Source: Hexactinellida sp. DTS-2022
Taxonomy: Eukaryota > Porifera > Hexactinellida
Length of the DNA: 64,000 bases
Assembly (NCBI GenBank): GCA_028753945.1
Contig: JAPNXP010000017.1
Coordinates: 620,001-684,000, forward strand
Direction of reading: 5' to 3'
Both the position numbers and the translations under genes were made by a program. Under the pieces are notes generated by a model. It worked only from the letters and a program-made list of their open reading frames with translations, had not been told where the DNA came from and did no database searches. Position 1 is the first letter of the stretch; each line of letters begins with the position of its first letter. Shown here one piece after another: positions 20,961 through 32,849 of the stretch.

Positions 20961-21660
20961 TATTCACTGAAAGTTTCATTCAGAAATTCCAAATACTTTG
21001 GGAAATATCAACACCGGAAGTACATTCTGCTCCAATAAATGTAGAAAATTTTAAAATATTTAAAAAAATAAGTGATGTCACATGCGCAAGCATGAAAAAA
21101 ATCCCATCAAGTATTTGATGTTTTCTGTATTCAGGATTATTAAAATCATAATGTTATGATATATATAATTATATTACAAGAAAAAGTCATTTGAGAGTAA
21201 TTCAGCAGGCTTATTCGCAAACGAGAAGTATATTGTAATACAGGAATAAAACTTCAGCTGTTTAGAATGTTCAACTGAAACGAGATAGGTAGGTAATTTT
21301 TATAAAATATGAACAAAATGCAGAAGTGGTCCGGACAAAGATGGACTATCCTTTATAATAATGTCACTGTAAATGGCAAGTGGTCCGGCCATGACCGAAC
21401 CACGTGCTACCTAGGAAAGTATACCGGATAATTAAACTCACATATTCTTTAACGTCTTGGGAAACGCCTGCCCATGTGTGTCTTTGCTGAACTGAATGTA
21501 GGGTCGAGTCGTATTTATTCCGGGATGACCGACTTGGTCATGGAACTTCTCATAAATGTTGTCCAACTAAGACTGCAATGGAACTGCCAAATCTGTCTCT
21601 GTACCTTCCACTTTTACTCTCTAAAGGGAGAATTCAATTAAACAATGGGATATTTAAAAT

Positions 21661-21984
21661 GGTCTAGGGGAATAAGGAAGTCAATATTACCTTGAAAAGT
21701 ATGTTGGTATCTCCAATAAAATAGGAAGACCATCTTCTTTTGTAGTTCCATTTTGTCTGACGTGAAGCTTGAGATGCCTCAGGATATTTTTCTTCGCGAA
21801 TAAAATGAATGATTTCGTCATATTCATTTGGATTCATTTCAAAATAAGAAAGGATTTGATTGTTTATTTGTTGTAAATGAATAAGACAATTAATGCATAT
21901 ATTAAGTTTCTTATTTCTCAAATCATAGTATTCTTAAATTAAATCCTTAATAATAAGTAAAAATAAGCCAAAATTTCCTTTTAT
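21661..21984. other. unassigned interval left of the modular array
   Basis: The minus-strand 85-residue ORF (NICINCLIHLQQINNQ...) has no recognisable domain. Nothing else is supported. Confidence 0.3.
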
Positions 21985-22085
21985 AGCGTCTCAAAATATC
22001 ACTGTATAATTTGTAATAGCACATCCATGGTGTATAGAGTGTTTCACATGGGCGTCTCAAAATCTCACGCGTCAAAATATCATGC
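21985..22085 (-). repeat. TTTTGAGAC repeat cluster, inverted copy
   Basis: GCGTCTCAAAATATCAC at 21989 and GGCGTCTCAAAATCTCACGC near 22050 are the complement of the cluster at 11815-12065. The cluster sits directly left of hairpin H2. Confidence 0.7.
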
Positions 22086-22100
22086 AACAGTCCTATGATC

Positions 22101-22225
22101 AAAAATCCAAAATTGCAGCCTGTGCCGACGCATGTTCCTTTGGTGGCACTATATTTTGTTGGTTGTTTATTGATAGTGCCTCCAAGGAACATGCTGTCGG
22201 CGCAGGCTGCAATTTTGGATTTTTT
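22101..22225. repeat. long hairpin H2
   Basis: Arms from AAAAATCCAAAATTGCAGCC to its complement pair over about 53 nt around TTTTGTTGGTTGTTTA. The bulge (GACGCATG opposite CATGCTGTC) and the one mismatch match the other copies. Confidence 0.85.
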
Positions 22226-22945
22226 CTCCCAAGTCATCAACGCCCAAGGTGTGAAGAACCATTTGTTAATTGGTCGGAGTCACATGGAACGGTAGATAAA
22301 GTTGAAGTTAGTTTCTATCATAAACCATCAAGAGTTTAATGCCATTCATTCATTATGTATTTATAATAAAATATAGTAATAGTAATGTATTTTAGCAATG
22401 TTATCCACGGTTGGTTGAGTTGAGTCAACAAATTCCTTATATTATATTATTTTATTTAATCCATTGTATAGTAATACTACAATTAAATTCAAGCCAGCTG
22501 GAATTTATAAGTTAAATCAATATAATTATCTCAAGTTGAATCAATAGAGTAGGATTTAACAAGTTAAATCAATATAATTATTACAAGTTGAAACAATGGA
22601 ATTTGATTTCACAGTTTTACTGAAATTAAAGTGTGGTAAACAAAGAGATTTCAACCCCCATTTATGGCAGAAATAAAACTCTTTATTGAAAATTTTCTTC
22701 TCCCATCAGACGCAGAATTTTACGGTGAATCCAAATATGAAATAAAAATTTAGGGTTTAGTAGAACATTTTTTGAGTTATGGACCAGACAAATTTTGAAA
22801 GGTGTTAAAGATGTGTCAAAAATTTGTTAATCAAAAATCGTAACCCCAGGTGCAAATTAGACGGTCCCATCGCACCTACATGCTAACTTTAAGCCCATCA
22901 ACTATAAAGCTCTGGCCAGGGCACCGTCTGCGGAGAAAATAGGAA

Positions 22946-23071
22946 AGAAAATCCAAAATTGGAGCTGTGCCGACGCATGTTCCTTTGGTGGCACTATATC
23001 TTGTTGGTGGTTTATTGAAAGTGCCTCCAAAGGAACATGCTGTCAGCACATCTGCAATTTTGGATTTTTTT
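22946..23071. repeat. long hairpin H3
   Basis: This copy lacks part of the stem base (TTGGAGCTGTGCCGACG opposite TGTCAGCACATCTGCAA), so pairing is a little poorer than in H2 or H4. The loop is CTTGTTGGTGGTTTA. Confidence 0.8.
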
Positions 23072-23823
23072 CGCGATGTCATCAACGCCTCAAGGTGTGA
23101 AGAAGCATTTGTTATTTGGTCCGAGTCACAAGCAACGGTAGATAAATTTGAAGTTTTTTTCTATCATAAACCATCTAGAGTTTAATGCCATTCATTCATT
23201 ATGTATTGATAATAAATTATATTATTAGTTAGTTATTTTAGCAATGTTATCCACGGTGATTTGAGTTTAGTCAACAAATTCCATATATTATTTTATTTTA
23301 TTTAACCATTGTATAGTAATACTACAATTAAATAGAAGCCAGCTGGAATTTATAAGTTGAATCAATTTAATTATCGCAAGTTGAAACAATAGTGAAAGAT
23401 TTAACAAGTTAAATCAATATAATTATTACAAGTTGAAACAATAGAATAAGATTCAATATAATTATTACAAGTTGAAACAATAGAATTAGATTTAACACTT
23501 TTACTGAATCTCAAGTGTGAGGAAACACAGGAGATTGGCACCCCAATTATGGCACAAACCTAGGCTAAATTGAACATTTGTGAATTGCCAAAAGGTGTAG
23601 AAATTAATTCTCTATCCGTATGTGTAAATTTTATCAAGCTCAATATTAATTATTTAAAGTTATGAGCCATAATTAGTTTAAATAGGTGTTAAAATTATTT
23701 GATCAAAAATCGTAACCCCAGGTGCAAATTAAGCGGTCACCCCGCACCTACATGCCAAATGTTAGCCCTTAATGTATAAAGGTGAGGGCAGGATACCGTC
23801 TACGGAGAAATAATAATAATAAT

Positions 23824-23954
23824 AAAAATCCAAAATTGCAGCCTGTGCCGACGCATGTTCATTTGGTGGCACTATATTTTGGTGGTGGTCTATTGATAGT
23901 GCCTCCAATGGAACATGCTGTCGGCACAGGCTGCAATTTTGGATTTTTTTTTTT
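23824..23954. repeat. long hairpin H4
   Basis: The arms are near-perfect (CAGCCTGTGCCGACGCATG opposite CATGCTGTCGGCACAGGCTG), with the loop TTTTGGTGGTGGTCTA. It directly follows AATAATAATAATA. Confidence 0.88.
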
Positions 23955-25029
23955 CACCAAGTCATCATCACTATAAAGGTGTTAAATTATTTCAGAAAGG
24001 TGTTTCAGAAGGCTACGACCCTTAGAGTGGTGGAAGTTTCCATTTTGCTCACTTCGTTTCAAAGATATTCAAGTTTCAGTAGAATATAATAAGTGATGAA
24101 TCAGCATTTTTTATGTGAGTGTTGGGTCATCACCCAACTCCAACTAACCCATTTTAATAATATAATTCACAAAATTGTAAAAATACATTTTTTTGACGAT
24201 GTCATCATCACCTCAAGGTGTCAAGATCCACTTGTCTAGGTGGTACGTGCCATAAGGACCAATTGATAAATTTAAAGTTTGTTTCTATCTTGTATCATTT
24301 CTGAGATTAATGAAATTTAGATAATTAGTATAAATATTTAATTAATCTAAGATAATTTAACACCAATATTATTTACATCAAAATAAATTAAGTTCAATTA
24401 TTTGCTAAATAATTAATTTAAATTTAATTTCACTATCATATTTGAATTCAGCGCACTCGATACCCCAATAATCTAATTGGAACCGTTTCTCTGAGTTAAA
24501 CACAGAGCGAATTAATTAGAATTAAATATCTCATGTATCCATTGTTCAAGAATATTCTGAGCAGAAATAAATATAATCACATAATCTGTTGTTGTTATGG
24601 AATGTAAAATCTTAGTTTTCAATTAGAAAATAGAAGCCTACTCGATCTCACAAGTTGAATCAATGTAATTATCACAAGTTGAAACAATAGAATTCGATTT
24701 AACACTTCAATTGAACTGAAGTGTTAGTAAACAAAGGAAACTTGCAACTCAATTGTGGCACAAACGAAACTCAATTTAAAAATTCGTGCACTGTGAAAAG
24801 GTGTACAGTTTAATTCTCTATCGAATGCATATAAATTAAATATTTGTGCACTATTTATTGTTCTTTTTCTAATATTAAACAGGTGCAAAAATGTGTCCAA
24901 AAAAATGTGATCATAAAACGTGACCCCAGGTGCACATCTGTAACCCATGAGACACATATCCTGAAAATTTGGGCTCTTAGTTAGTAAAACTCTGTTCAGT
25001 AGAGAGGCTACGGACTAATAACTAACCAA

Positions 25030-25139
25030 AGCACTAAGATTAGAACTGGGCCACTATACTATAGTATAGTCGGCACAGTAATAATAAAGGCAGTGATTCC
25101 AATACTGGGCCACTATACTATAGTATAGTCGGCACAGTA
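25030..25139 (-). repeat. palindrome-core short repeats, copies 7 and 8
   Basis: Two units (…GGGCCACTATACTATAG…GTCGGCACAGTA) sit head to tail, directly before hairpin H5 with no spacer. The first has the GCACTAAGATTAGAACTG variant on its left, the second GGCAGTGATTCCAATACTG. Confidence 0.85.
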
Positions 25140-25266
25140 AAAATCCAAAATTGCAGCCTGTGCCGACGCATGTTCCTTTGGTGGCACTATATCTTGTTGG
25201 TGGTTTATTGATAGTGCCTCCAAAGGAACATGCTGTCGGCGCAGGCTGCAATTTTGGATTTTTTTT
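25139..25266. repeat. long hairpin H5
   Basis: It fuses directly to palindrome unit 8: the unit's final CACAGTAA runs into AAATCCAAAATTGCAGCC. The stem and bulge are as in H2. Confidence 0.88.
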
Positions 25267-25982
25267 GGCCAAGTCATCAACGCCCAAGGTGTGAAGAACC
25301 ATTTGTTTATTGGTCGGAGTCACAAGGAACGATTGTTGAATTTGAAGTTTGTTTCTATCATAAACCATCTAGAGTTTAATGCCATTCATTCATTTTGTAT
25401 TGATAATAAAATATATTAGTAGTAATATATTTTAGCAATGTTATCCACGGTTGGTTGAGTTGAGTCAACAAATTCCTTATATTATTATATTTAATTTAAT
25501 CCATTGTATAGTAATACTACAATTGAATAGATGCCAGCTGGAATTTATAAGTTAAATCAATATATTTATCGCGAGTTGAATCAATAGAGTAAGATTTAAC
25601 AACTTGAATCAATTTATTCATTACAAGTTGAAACAATAGAATTAGATTTAACACTTTTAGTGAAACTGAAGTGTGAATAAACAAAGAGATTTCAACCCCT
25701 TTTTATGGCATGAATTAAACCGTTTATTAATACTTTTCTTCTCCCATAAAACGCAGAATCTTATGACGAATCCAATCGTGAAATAAAAATTGGGGGTTGA
25801 GTATAACATTTTTTGAGTTATGGACCGGACACATTTTGAAAGGTCTTAAAAATGTGTCCAAAATTTGTTAATATAAAATCGTGACCCCAGGTGCACATCT
25901 GTAACCCATGAGACACCCATCCTAAAAATTTGGGCTCTTAATTGATACAACTCTGTTCTGTGGAGTGGCTACGGATAAATAA

Positions 25983-26111
25983 TAAAAAAATCCAAAATTG
26001 CAGCTGTGCCGACGCATGTTCCTTTGGTGGCACTATATTTTGGTGGTGGTTTATTGATAGTGCCTCCAATGGAACATGCTGTCGGCACAGCTGCAATTTT
26101 GGATTTTTTTT
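25983..26111. repeat. long hairpin H6
   Basis: It has a shortened but still complementary stem (GCAGCTGTGCCGAC opposite GTCGGCACAGCTGC): both arms lack the same two bases compared with H4, a compensatory pair of changes. Confidence 0.88.
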
Positions 26112-27197
26112 CGCCATGTCATCATCACTATGAAGGTGTTAAATTATTTCAAAAGGGTGTTACAGAAGGCATCGACCCTTAGAGTGGTGGAAGTTTCCAT
26201 TTAGTTCACTTAATTTTAGAGATATTCAAGTTTGAGTAGAATATAATAGCTGATGACTCAGCATTTTTTATGTGAGTGTTGGGTCATCACCCAACATCAA
26301 CTATCCCATTTTAAATATCGAATTAACAAAATTGTAAAAACACATTTTATTGACGATGTCATCATCACCTCAAGGTGTCAAGACCCATTTGTAGAGGTGT
26401 TACGTGGCACAAGGATCAATTGATAAATTGGAAGTTTGTTTCTACCTTATTTGATTTCTGAGATTTCTGATATTTAATTAATTAGTATAAATAATAATTA
26501 ATATTATTTATAATTTAACACCAATTTCAATGTCAACTTACAATTATTAAGTTTAATTATTTTGTCATAAATAATTAATTAATTAATTTGGCTATCAAAT
26601 TTCAATTCCACACACTCGATAACCCCTAATAAACAAATTGGGAGCATCTATATAAGTCATATACTGACTGAATTAATTATAATTAATTACGTCAGTATAT
26701 TAACAGTCCAATAATATTCTCGCAGAAGTAAATATAATCACATAATCTGTCGTTGTTGTGAAATATATAATCTTTTTTTTCAATTGGAAAATAGAAGCCT
26801 ACTCGATCTCACAAGTTGAATCAATATAATAATAACGAGTTGAAACAATAGAATTAGATTTAACACTTTCAATTGAACTGAAGTGTTAGTAAACAAAGAA
26901 ATTTCAACCCCAATTTATGGCATGAATCAAACCTATTAGTAAAAACATTCATCTCCCATCAGATGGAGAATTTTATAGTGAATCCAATGGTGAAAATAAA
27001 ATTGGGGGTTTAGTATAACATTCTTTGAGTTATGGACCAGACAAAATTTGAAAGGTGTCAAAAAAAAGTCCAAAATTTGTTAATAAAAAATCGTGACCCC
27101 AGGTGCACATCTGTAACCCATGAGACACCTGTCCTGCAAATTTGGGTTGTTAGTTAATTAAACTCTGTTCTGTGGATGAGCTACGGAAGAATAATAA

Positions 27198-27597
27198 TAA
27201 CTAACCAAAGCACTAAGATTAGAACTGGGCCACTATACTATAGTATAGTCGGCACAGTAATAACTAACCAAAGCACTAAGATTAGAACTGGGCCACTATA
27301 CTATAGTATAGTCGGCACAGTAATAATAACTAACCAAGGCACTGAGATTAGAACTGGGCCACTATACTATAGTATAGTCGGCACAGTAATAATAATAATA
27401 ATAACTAACCAAAGCACTAAGACCAATACTGGGCCACTATACTATAGTATAGTCGGCACAGTAATAATAAAGGCAGTGATTCCAATACTGGGCCACTATA
27501 CTAAAGTATAGTCGGCACAGTAAAAATAATAATATTAAAGGCAGTAAGATTAGAACTGGGCCACTATACTATAGTATAGTCGGCACAGTAAAAAGAT
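27198..27597 (-). repeat. six palindrome-core short repeats, copies 9-14
   Basis: Six units in one direction are separated by (TAA)n. Four carry the AACTAACCAA...CACT left flank and two an AAAGGCAGT left flank. They occupy the place after CTACGG where a hairpin stands in the other joints. The fifth has a one-base break in its core (ACTATACTAAAGTATAGT). Confidence 0.88.
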
Positions 27598-27779
27598 TAA
27601 TTTAGTATAGTATGAGTACTTCAAAAAATTAGTTTTATTGTATTAATTTGAATTGATACTATTTTTAGAATTTTAAAAAATTCAATACTATAGAAACAAG
27701 ATAAAGGCATTCTGATATTCCTCAATTACTTTACATACACTGGTAGTTTGGTTCGCTTAGTAAAACATTTCTGCTTAGA

Positions 27780-28310
27780 TATTGCTCTATAATACAAGGC
27801 TTCCATGCTATTGGTGTGCACTAGCCTTAATCTCGGAGATGATACAAGATAGAAACAAACTTCCAATTTATCAATTGATCCTTATGCCACGTAACACCTC
27901 TACAAATGGGTGTTTACACCTTGAGGTGATGATGACATTGTTAAAAACATGTGTTTACAATTTTGTGAATTTTCTATTTCGAATGGGAAGGTTGGAGTTG
28001 GGTGAACACCCAACACGCACATAAAAATTCCTGACTCATCACCTATTTTATTCTACTGAAACATAAATATCTCTATTACGAAGTGAGGTAAATGGAACTT
28101 CCACCACTCTAAGGGCAGTTGCCTTCTGAACACCTTTCTGAATTTATTTAATACCTTCATAGTGATGATGACATGGCGAAAAAATCCAAAATTGCAGTTA
28201 CAGCATTTTCCTTGGAGGCACTATCAATTACCCAACCAGTAGCACCAAAAGATAGTGCCACCAAAGAGAAATGCGTCGGCACAGCTACAATTTTGGATTT
28301 TTCTTGTATT
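27780..28310 (-). repeat. inverted module B with hairpin H7
   Basis: Sequence from CTCGGAGATGATACAAGATA onward is nearly identical to 11655-11790 and is the complement of module B in the array. It ends in hairpin H7 at 28179-28302, whose stem has more mismatches (GCAGTTACAGCATTTTCC opposite AAATGCGTCGGCACAGC). The array is therefore closed by an inverted copy. Confidence 0.75.
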
Positions 28311-28984
28311 AGGCGCTTAGAATCCTAATTTTCAGTAATAAAATGATATGTTTTTACATCTTGAATGACACCAATTTGCTAAATCACTTGCTAAAATATT
28401 CTTTGGCGTAACAATTTGACTTTCGTAAGCTCACTACTACTTGACATCAAATCCCCTTATTATAAAATGTTGAAATTTGTTGTGGACTGTCGTGGCCACA
28501 TAATTTAAACTTTTCTATTATACGTTTATATACAGACTATCGACTATATAATAAATTAAATTCCATCCCCGCGAAAAGGCGCGACGGTGAACATGTATTT
28601 TGTTTAAGAACTGGCTTGGATTTTCGACATTTTCATTAAATGGATTATTATATTTGTTACAGTTTTCCCATACTTCCTTGTATCTAAAAATAAACAACAA
28701 ATAATATGCCATCTATTAAGTACAAAACCATTAACCAGGCAACAACCTATTAACTCTACCAGGCTCTCGAAATTCCAATAAATTGATTTTATATGCTTGG
28801 TAGCAACGTTCGGTTAAACTCAATGATTTGAATTATTTATGTCAAAATATTGCACCAGATCATTTTCGAAATGGTCATCAGATCATTCAGTTCAATCATT
28901 TTCCCTTCTTCCAATCAATCAACTCAATCAATTCATTATTTAACCTTTCATCAGATCATGTATTCAAACCCGGCAGTGCGGGAA

Positions 28985-29250
28985 TCAATCAAATTAATAA
29001 AATAAAATAAAATCAATTCAATTCATTTCAATTCAACTAAATTTAATTAATTCAATTCAATTCAATTCAATTCAATTCAATTCAACTCATTCAATTCAAT
29101 TCAAATCATTCAATTATATTACATTCACTCCAATTGAACTCATTCAATTCAATTCAATTCAACTCAATTCAATTCAACTCATTCAATTCAACTAATTCAA
29201 TCAATTCAATTCAATTCAATTCAGTTCAATTCAAATCAGTTCATTTCAAT
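28985..29250 (+). repeat. TTCAA-type microsatellite
   Basis: Interrupted runs of TTCAA/TCAAT (for example TTCAATTCAATTCAATTCAA) with CTCA and ATCA variants. Diverged TCAAT words extend leftward to about 28890 and rightward to about 29350. The ORFs here are by-products of the repeat. Confidence 0.9.
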
Positions 29251-29360
29251 TCATATAAAATTCAGATCATTCAAATCATTAAAAAAAACTCAAGATCCAC
29301 CAGCAATTCAATCAATTCATTCATTTTCTATTAACAAACTCAATCAATTTAATTCCAAAA

Positions 29361-30085
29361 ATGAAGTTTTTTTTAGTCCAAAGCGATCTGACTTCGTCCT
29401 GCCGCAGTGAAAAAGTTGGTAGGATATTTAGTGATCTAGCTATAATCCAAAACAGAGAAATATGTTATAAATTTTTTCTAAGATTGCTAAGAATGCATAT
29501 ACTTGCGAGAATCTCTCCCAGTATACATCCACCCTTCTTACATTCGTTGCAATATAATATTTCCTGTCTAAAAACTATGGTTTTAGTTATTTTCCCATGT
29601 TAACATACCTATTCAATAAAAATGGATGAATAATAAAGGACTGTTAACCATTCAATAACTTAATTATTTTTGAAATCACCTTTCATCCAGAACATTATTA
29701 GGAGACTAGATGCATAATTTTCTATGATGCCATTAATTTCCTAGCTATCAATAACCTATCTGTCAATAATACTTCATCATTGCTACTAAAATTCCTATTT
29801 GACTATTTCCCCTAAATTGTTATTATCGCCCACTGTGCATTTCTTTGATTCTTGTTGCCCAGAAACATATACATTCAACAACGCTAAATAGCGGTACGTC
29901 GGGATCAGGTTTCTTTGACCGATTATGCGGAGAAATATATTAAGCCAAACTGTCTTTCCGTCATATAAACCTGTGAAATTTTTCCCCCATTAAGCGGATA
30001 AATATATTAACCGGTGGCTCTATTAAGCGGAGTTGACTGTATATACAAACTACAGTACATAATAGATATAGTGATATTGTATATA
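29361..30085. other. unassigned interval with one pogo-type end
   Basis: Near 29970-30045, ATTAAGCGG and AACCGGTGGCTCTATTAAGC followed by GGAGTTGACTGTA look like a decayed pogo-type terminus. The 80-residue ORF at 29361 has no recognisable domain. Confidence 0.35.
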
Positions 30086-30272
30086 CAGTGGAGCCTCCCA
30101 TAACGGACACTCCAAATAGCGGACAACCTCTAAATAACGGACAACCCTCGTGGCACGGATTTATTTATTTAGCATATGTCTAATAGAAAAGCAACCTCTA
30201 AATAGCGGACAACCTCTAAATAACGGACAACGGTTCCGGTCCCAAGGTGTCCGTTGTTCAGAGGCTCTACTG
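30086..30272. mobile_element. pogo-type MITE
   Basis: TA|CAGTGGAGCCTCCCATAACG at the left and TTCAGAGGCTCTACTG|TA at the right. Internal direct repeats of AGCGGACAACCTCTAAATAA are present. It is 187 bp and non-coding. Confidence 0.85.
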
Positions 30273-30337
30273 TAGTGATAATTTTACCGCTCTAGGTGTG
30301 TCCTTTAGCAAATCCCATACAAATTTTATTGGTTATA

Positions 30338-30505
30338 CAGGTAAACCTCCGAAATGCGACACTTTGGGAGCAGCGCTTGTGCCGGTTATTCGGAGGTTGC
30401 CCCCACATGCATTATTTATGTTGGAAAGTCAATCGGGTGAATGGTTTTGTGCCGTATCTTGGAGGTTGTCGTTTTTCAGAGGTGCCGCTTTTAGAGGTTT
30501 ACCTG
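30338..30505. mobile_element. pogo-type MITE
   Basis: TA|CAGGTAAACCTCCGAAATGC at the left, and TTTAGAGGTTTACCTG|TA at the right. Its ends differ from the neighbour at 30086, so it is a separate family member. Confidence 0.8.
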
Positions 30506-30754
30506 TATTGATATCATTATTAAATATAGTGATAATTAGTGCAGAGATTATACAAGAATATTGAATTTTTTGACTTTCCTTGGCCCGATAAATTCATATT
30601 TTATTGTATAAATATCGTTACCAGTTGAATTCGATGAGGAATTTGATTATACTTATGAGAATATAAGTATTGAAAATGTATACAGTCAAATATTAGATAC
30701 AGTGATACAGTGGATGAAATGATATAAGGAATATACTGATATATTGGATATAGT

Positions 30755-31011
30755 GATAATTTGGCCAAAAATCCCATGTCCCCACCATACAGCCACATTA
30801 CCATTCGTGCCACAAGTGGCACGTGGCAGATTGATGCCACTTCATGGATATTGACTTAAATGACATGAAATAAAAATATCTTTAAATTGATAATGGAAAG
30901 TAACATATTATAGTCACTTCAGTGTAGTTCAAACAGCCATTAATAATTTACCAGGAGAATATTGTGTCTGCACAAGAATTCCTGTTGTTCAATTACTTTG
31001 GCTGGTTAGTG
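30755..31011. mobile_element. partial copy of the element at 11-575
   Basis: It shares GTGCCACAAGTGGCACG-type interior sequence and the right end TTTGGCTGGTTAGTG|TA with the first element of the window. The left terminus is missing or too diverged. Confidence 0.55.
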
Positions 31012-31109
31012 TATATTAGGGGATTGAGGACTGGAGAAAAACATTAAAGCACTGTTGAATTGGAGTGTCTTGCGATTGACGGAGCTGTGAAATGATTTCA
31101 ATATTATAT

Positions 31110-31350
31110 ATTAGGAAGGCAGTTCGAAATACTCACTGATCTTGCCCCTTGCGACTTCTGTCTGTTCGCTAGGATTAAAAAAGAGCTTGATGGGAAGCAT
31201 TTTATGAACAGGGTATATCTCCCTAAAATCCCTAAAGTCACCTCCAGAGGACTACCAACAAGAATATTTTTATTGGCTTTCGCGTTTGAAACGGGTTATT
31301 GATAATAAGCGTGTTATATCAAGAAAGTGTACGATTTTAGAATGATATTT
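31110..31350 (+). pseudogene. mariner-type transposase C-terminal fragment
   Basis: TDLAPCDFCLFARIKKELDG from 31137 matches the mariner signature around the last catalytic Asp (usually SPDLAPCDFFLFPKLK). A later piece in another frame (YFYWLSRLKRVID) corresponds to the C-terminal tail. Frames are broken and no N-terminal half is present. Confidence 0.75.
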
Positions 31351-31685
31351 AGCGTATTTCCCAAAGCCAAGAACATATTGATCGCCCGTTGCAAACACAT
31401 TTATGATAGAGTTAAATTGGTTAATGTTAATCGATTACAACCAGTGTTTGCATGCGCTGTTTGCAGCGCTACATTGACTTCCAGCGCAGCGCTATCTTGA
31501 TTTCCAGCGCAGCGCATTTCAGGATTCAAGCCCTTGAACAGTTCTTTGAAACATGAGGGGGAAATAGCCAAATACCTATCAATTATTGAATTCAACAATT
31601 AAAGAGAATATCCATAAATCCTTCAATAGTTTTAATGTGTTTTCCCCTATATGTTGGCCAAAATCCCTGTACACCCCATACATTT

Positions 31686-31949
31686 CTAGGGCGCCGGCGA
31701 CCCGCCGGAGCAACGGGTGCACGAGTAGAAATGATAAACCAAAATCGGGGGGGCAAAGCCCCTGCACCCCCCTTCATGCACCGTTAAGATAATATATTTA
31801 TTGATTTAATATGTTGTTGAATTATATAAGAGTTATTGATTATTATGGTAGTTTGTTAGTTAATTTTGAGTCAGATTTTTTGGGAAAAAAAATTGACCGG
31901 AGCAACTGGTGCACCGTGCACCCGGTGCCCCGTTCCGCCGGCGCCCTAG
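31686..31949. mobile_element. GC-rich MITE
   Basis: CTAGGGCGCCGGCG at the left and CGCCGGCGCCCTAG at the right are inverted. CCGGAGCAACGGGTGCACG near the left is echoed by GTGCACCCGGTGCCCCGTTCC at the right. No target duplication is clear. Confidence 0.65.
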
Positions 31950-32657
31950 CATTTTTATCGTTGGTTGCGCTCGTTCATCTAAGGAATTCATCTACACTTA
32001 TACTAAGAGGAATTACACAAACCAAGAAAATTCAATTTGTGGTTAATGCAAAATGCATGGCAAAGCTACAATAATGTTATTTATATTTAATAAGGTTGCG
32101 GTTGACTCAAATCTAATTTCTTTGGTAAGGAGAAACATTGAATTATATAGAAAGTATAGGGAATCTATGGACGCTTGAATCGGAACTGTTAATTCACATA
32201 AATAAATGCTATATTTTAGGTGTAGCATGTAGACATTTGAGGTATTATTATGCTCACAATCAATATTTTTCTCCTTACTAAAATCACTGTACGCCTGTGC
32301 AGTACAGCCTTGTACCCTTGGCAGGGATGTCTAACCCAAAAATAATCGCAAAAATACACAACCTAGATATTTTCAATTAAAAATTGTTTCCTTCTCATTC
32401 CTAGACTAATTGTGCCCACCCCTGGCAATTTTGTTGCTAGGTCCCCCATTCCAACACTCTGTTATTGAAGGCCCTTACTCCTTAAACTTCTTATTAAGTA
32501 TGTCTGGCCCTTATTTGTGGGACCCTGTTTCCCTGCCCTAATTCGGCCCTGCTAAGTAGGTAATAGATTGCTTTCCAATTGCACATTTTCTTCCTCTTAA
32601 AGTCAATTTGTATTCACGAAGCCGTCGAAAACTTTCTTTAAATCTCGTCTATGTGAT

Positions 32658-32838
32658 CAGGCTTCATCTAGGCAAAATTTCTGCGCGCCTAGATTAAGTT
32701 TGAGCTCGCTCACACGCGCCTAAAATACTCAATTTGTATTACGTCTATTGGAGCATCTCTCTATTTTCGCGCGCCTAAAAAAATTCTTCCAAAATTAGGC
32801 GCCTGGAGGCGCGTCGCTTACGCCTAGATGAAACCCTG
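32658..32838. mobile_element. hAT-type MITE, sibling of 14108-14322
   Basis: CAGGCTTCATCTAGGC and GCCTAGATGAAACCCTG are inverted ends. The 8-bp flanks TATGTGAT and TATGTGAC differ at one base. The interior is rich in GCGCGCCT. Confidence 0.85.
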
Positions 32839-32849
32839 TATGTGACTCC

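Larger units (their letters stand above)
22083..27180 (+). repeat. modular hairpin array
   Basis: Hairpins H2-H6 alternate with two spacer types. Module A (about 0.85 kb) has GAAGAACCATTTGTTA, GCAATGTTATCCACGGT and GGAATTTATAAGTT. Module B (about 1.2 kb) has GGTGTTAAATTATTTCAG, GGGTCATCACCCAAC and GATGTCATCATCACCTCAAG. Each spacer ends in a joint CCCCAGGTGCA...CTACGG followed by AATAATAA. The order read is H2-A-H3-A-H4-B-units-H5-A-H6-B-units. No coding ORF longer than chance is present. I do not recognise the family; non-autonomous DNA transposon modules or a complex satellite are both possible. Confidence 0.75.

Noticed and set aside
22082..22339. Small ORFs with recurring peptides (SKIAACADACSFGGT) across the array
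   Set aside because: They are translations of the hairpin arms in either direction, so the similarity reflects DNA repeats, not proteins.
27176..27511. 111-residue ORF with tandem peptide repeats
   Set aside because: It is the palindrome-unit array read through; the period is set by the DNA repeat.
28985..29334. ORFs rich in NSIQF repeats
   Set aside because: By-product of the TTCAA microsatellite.
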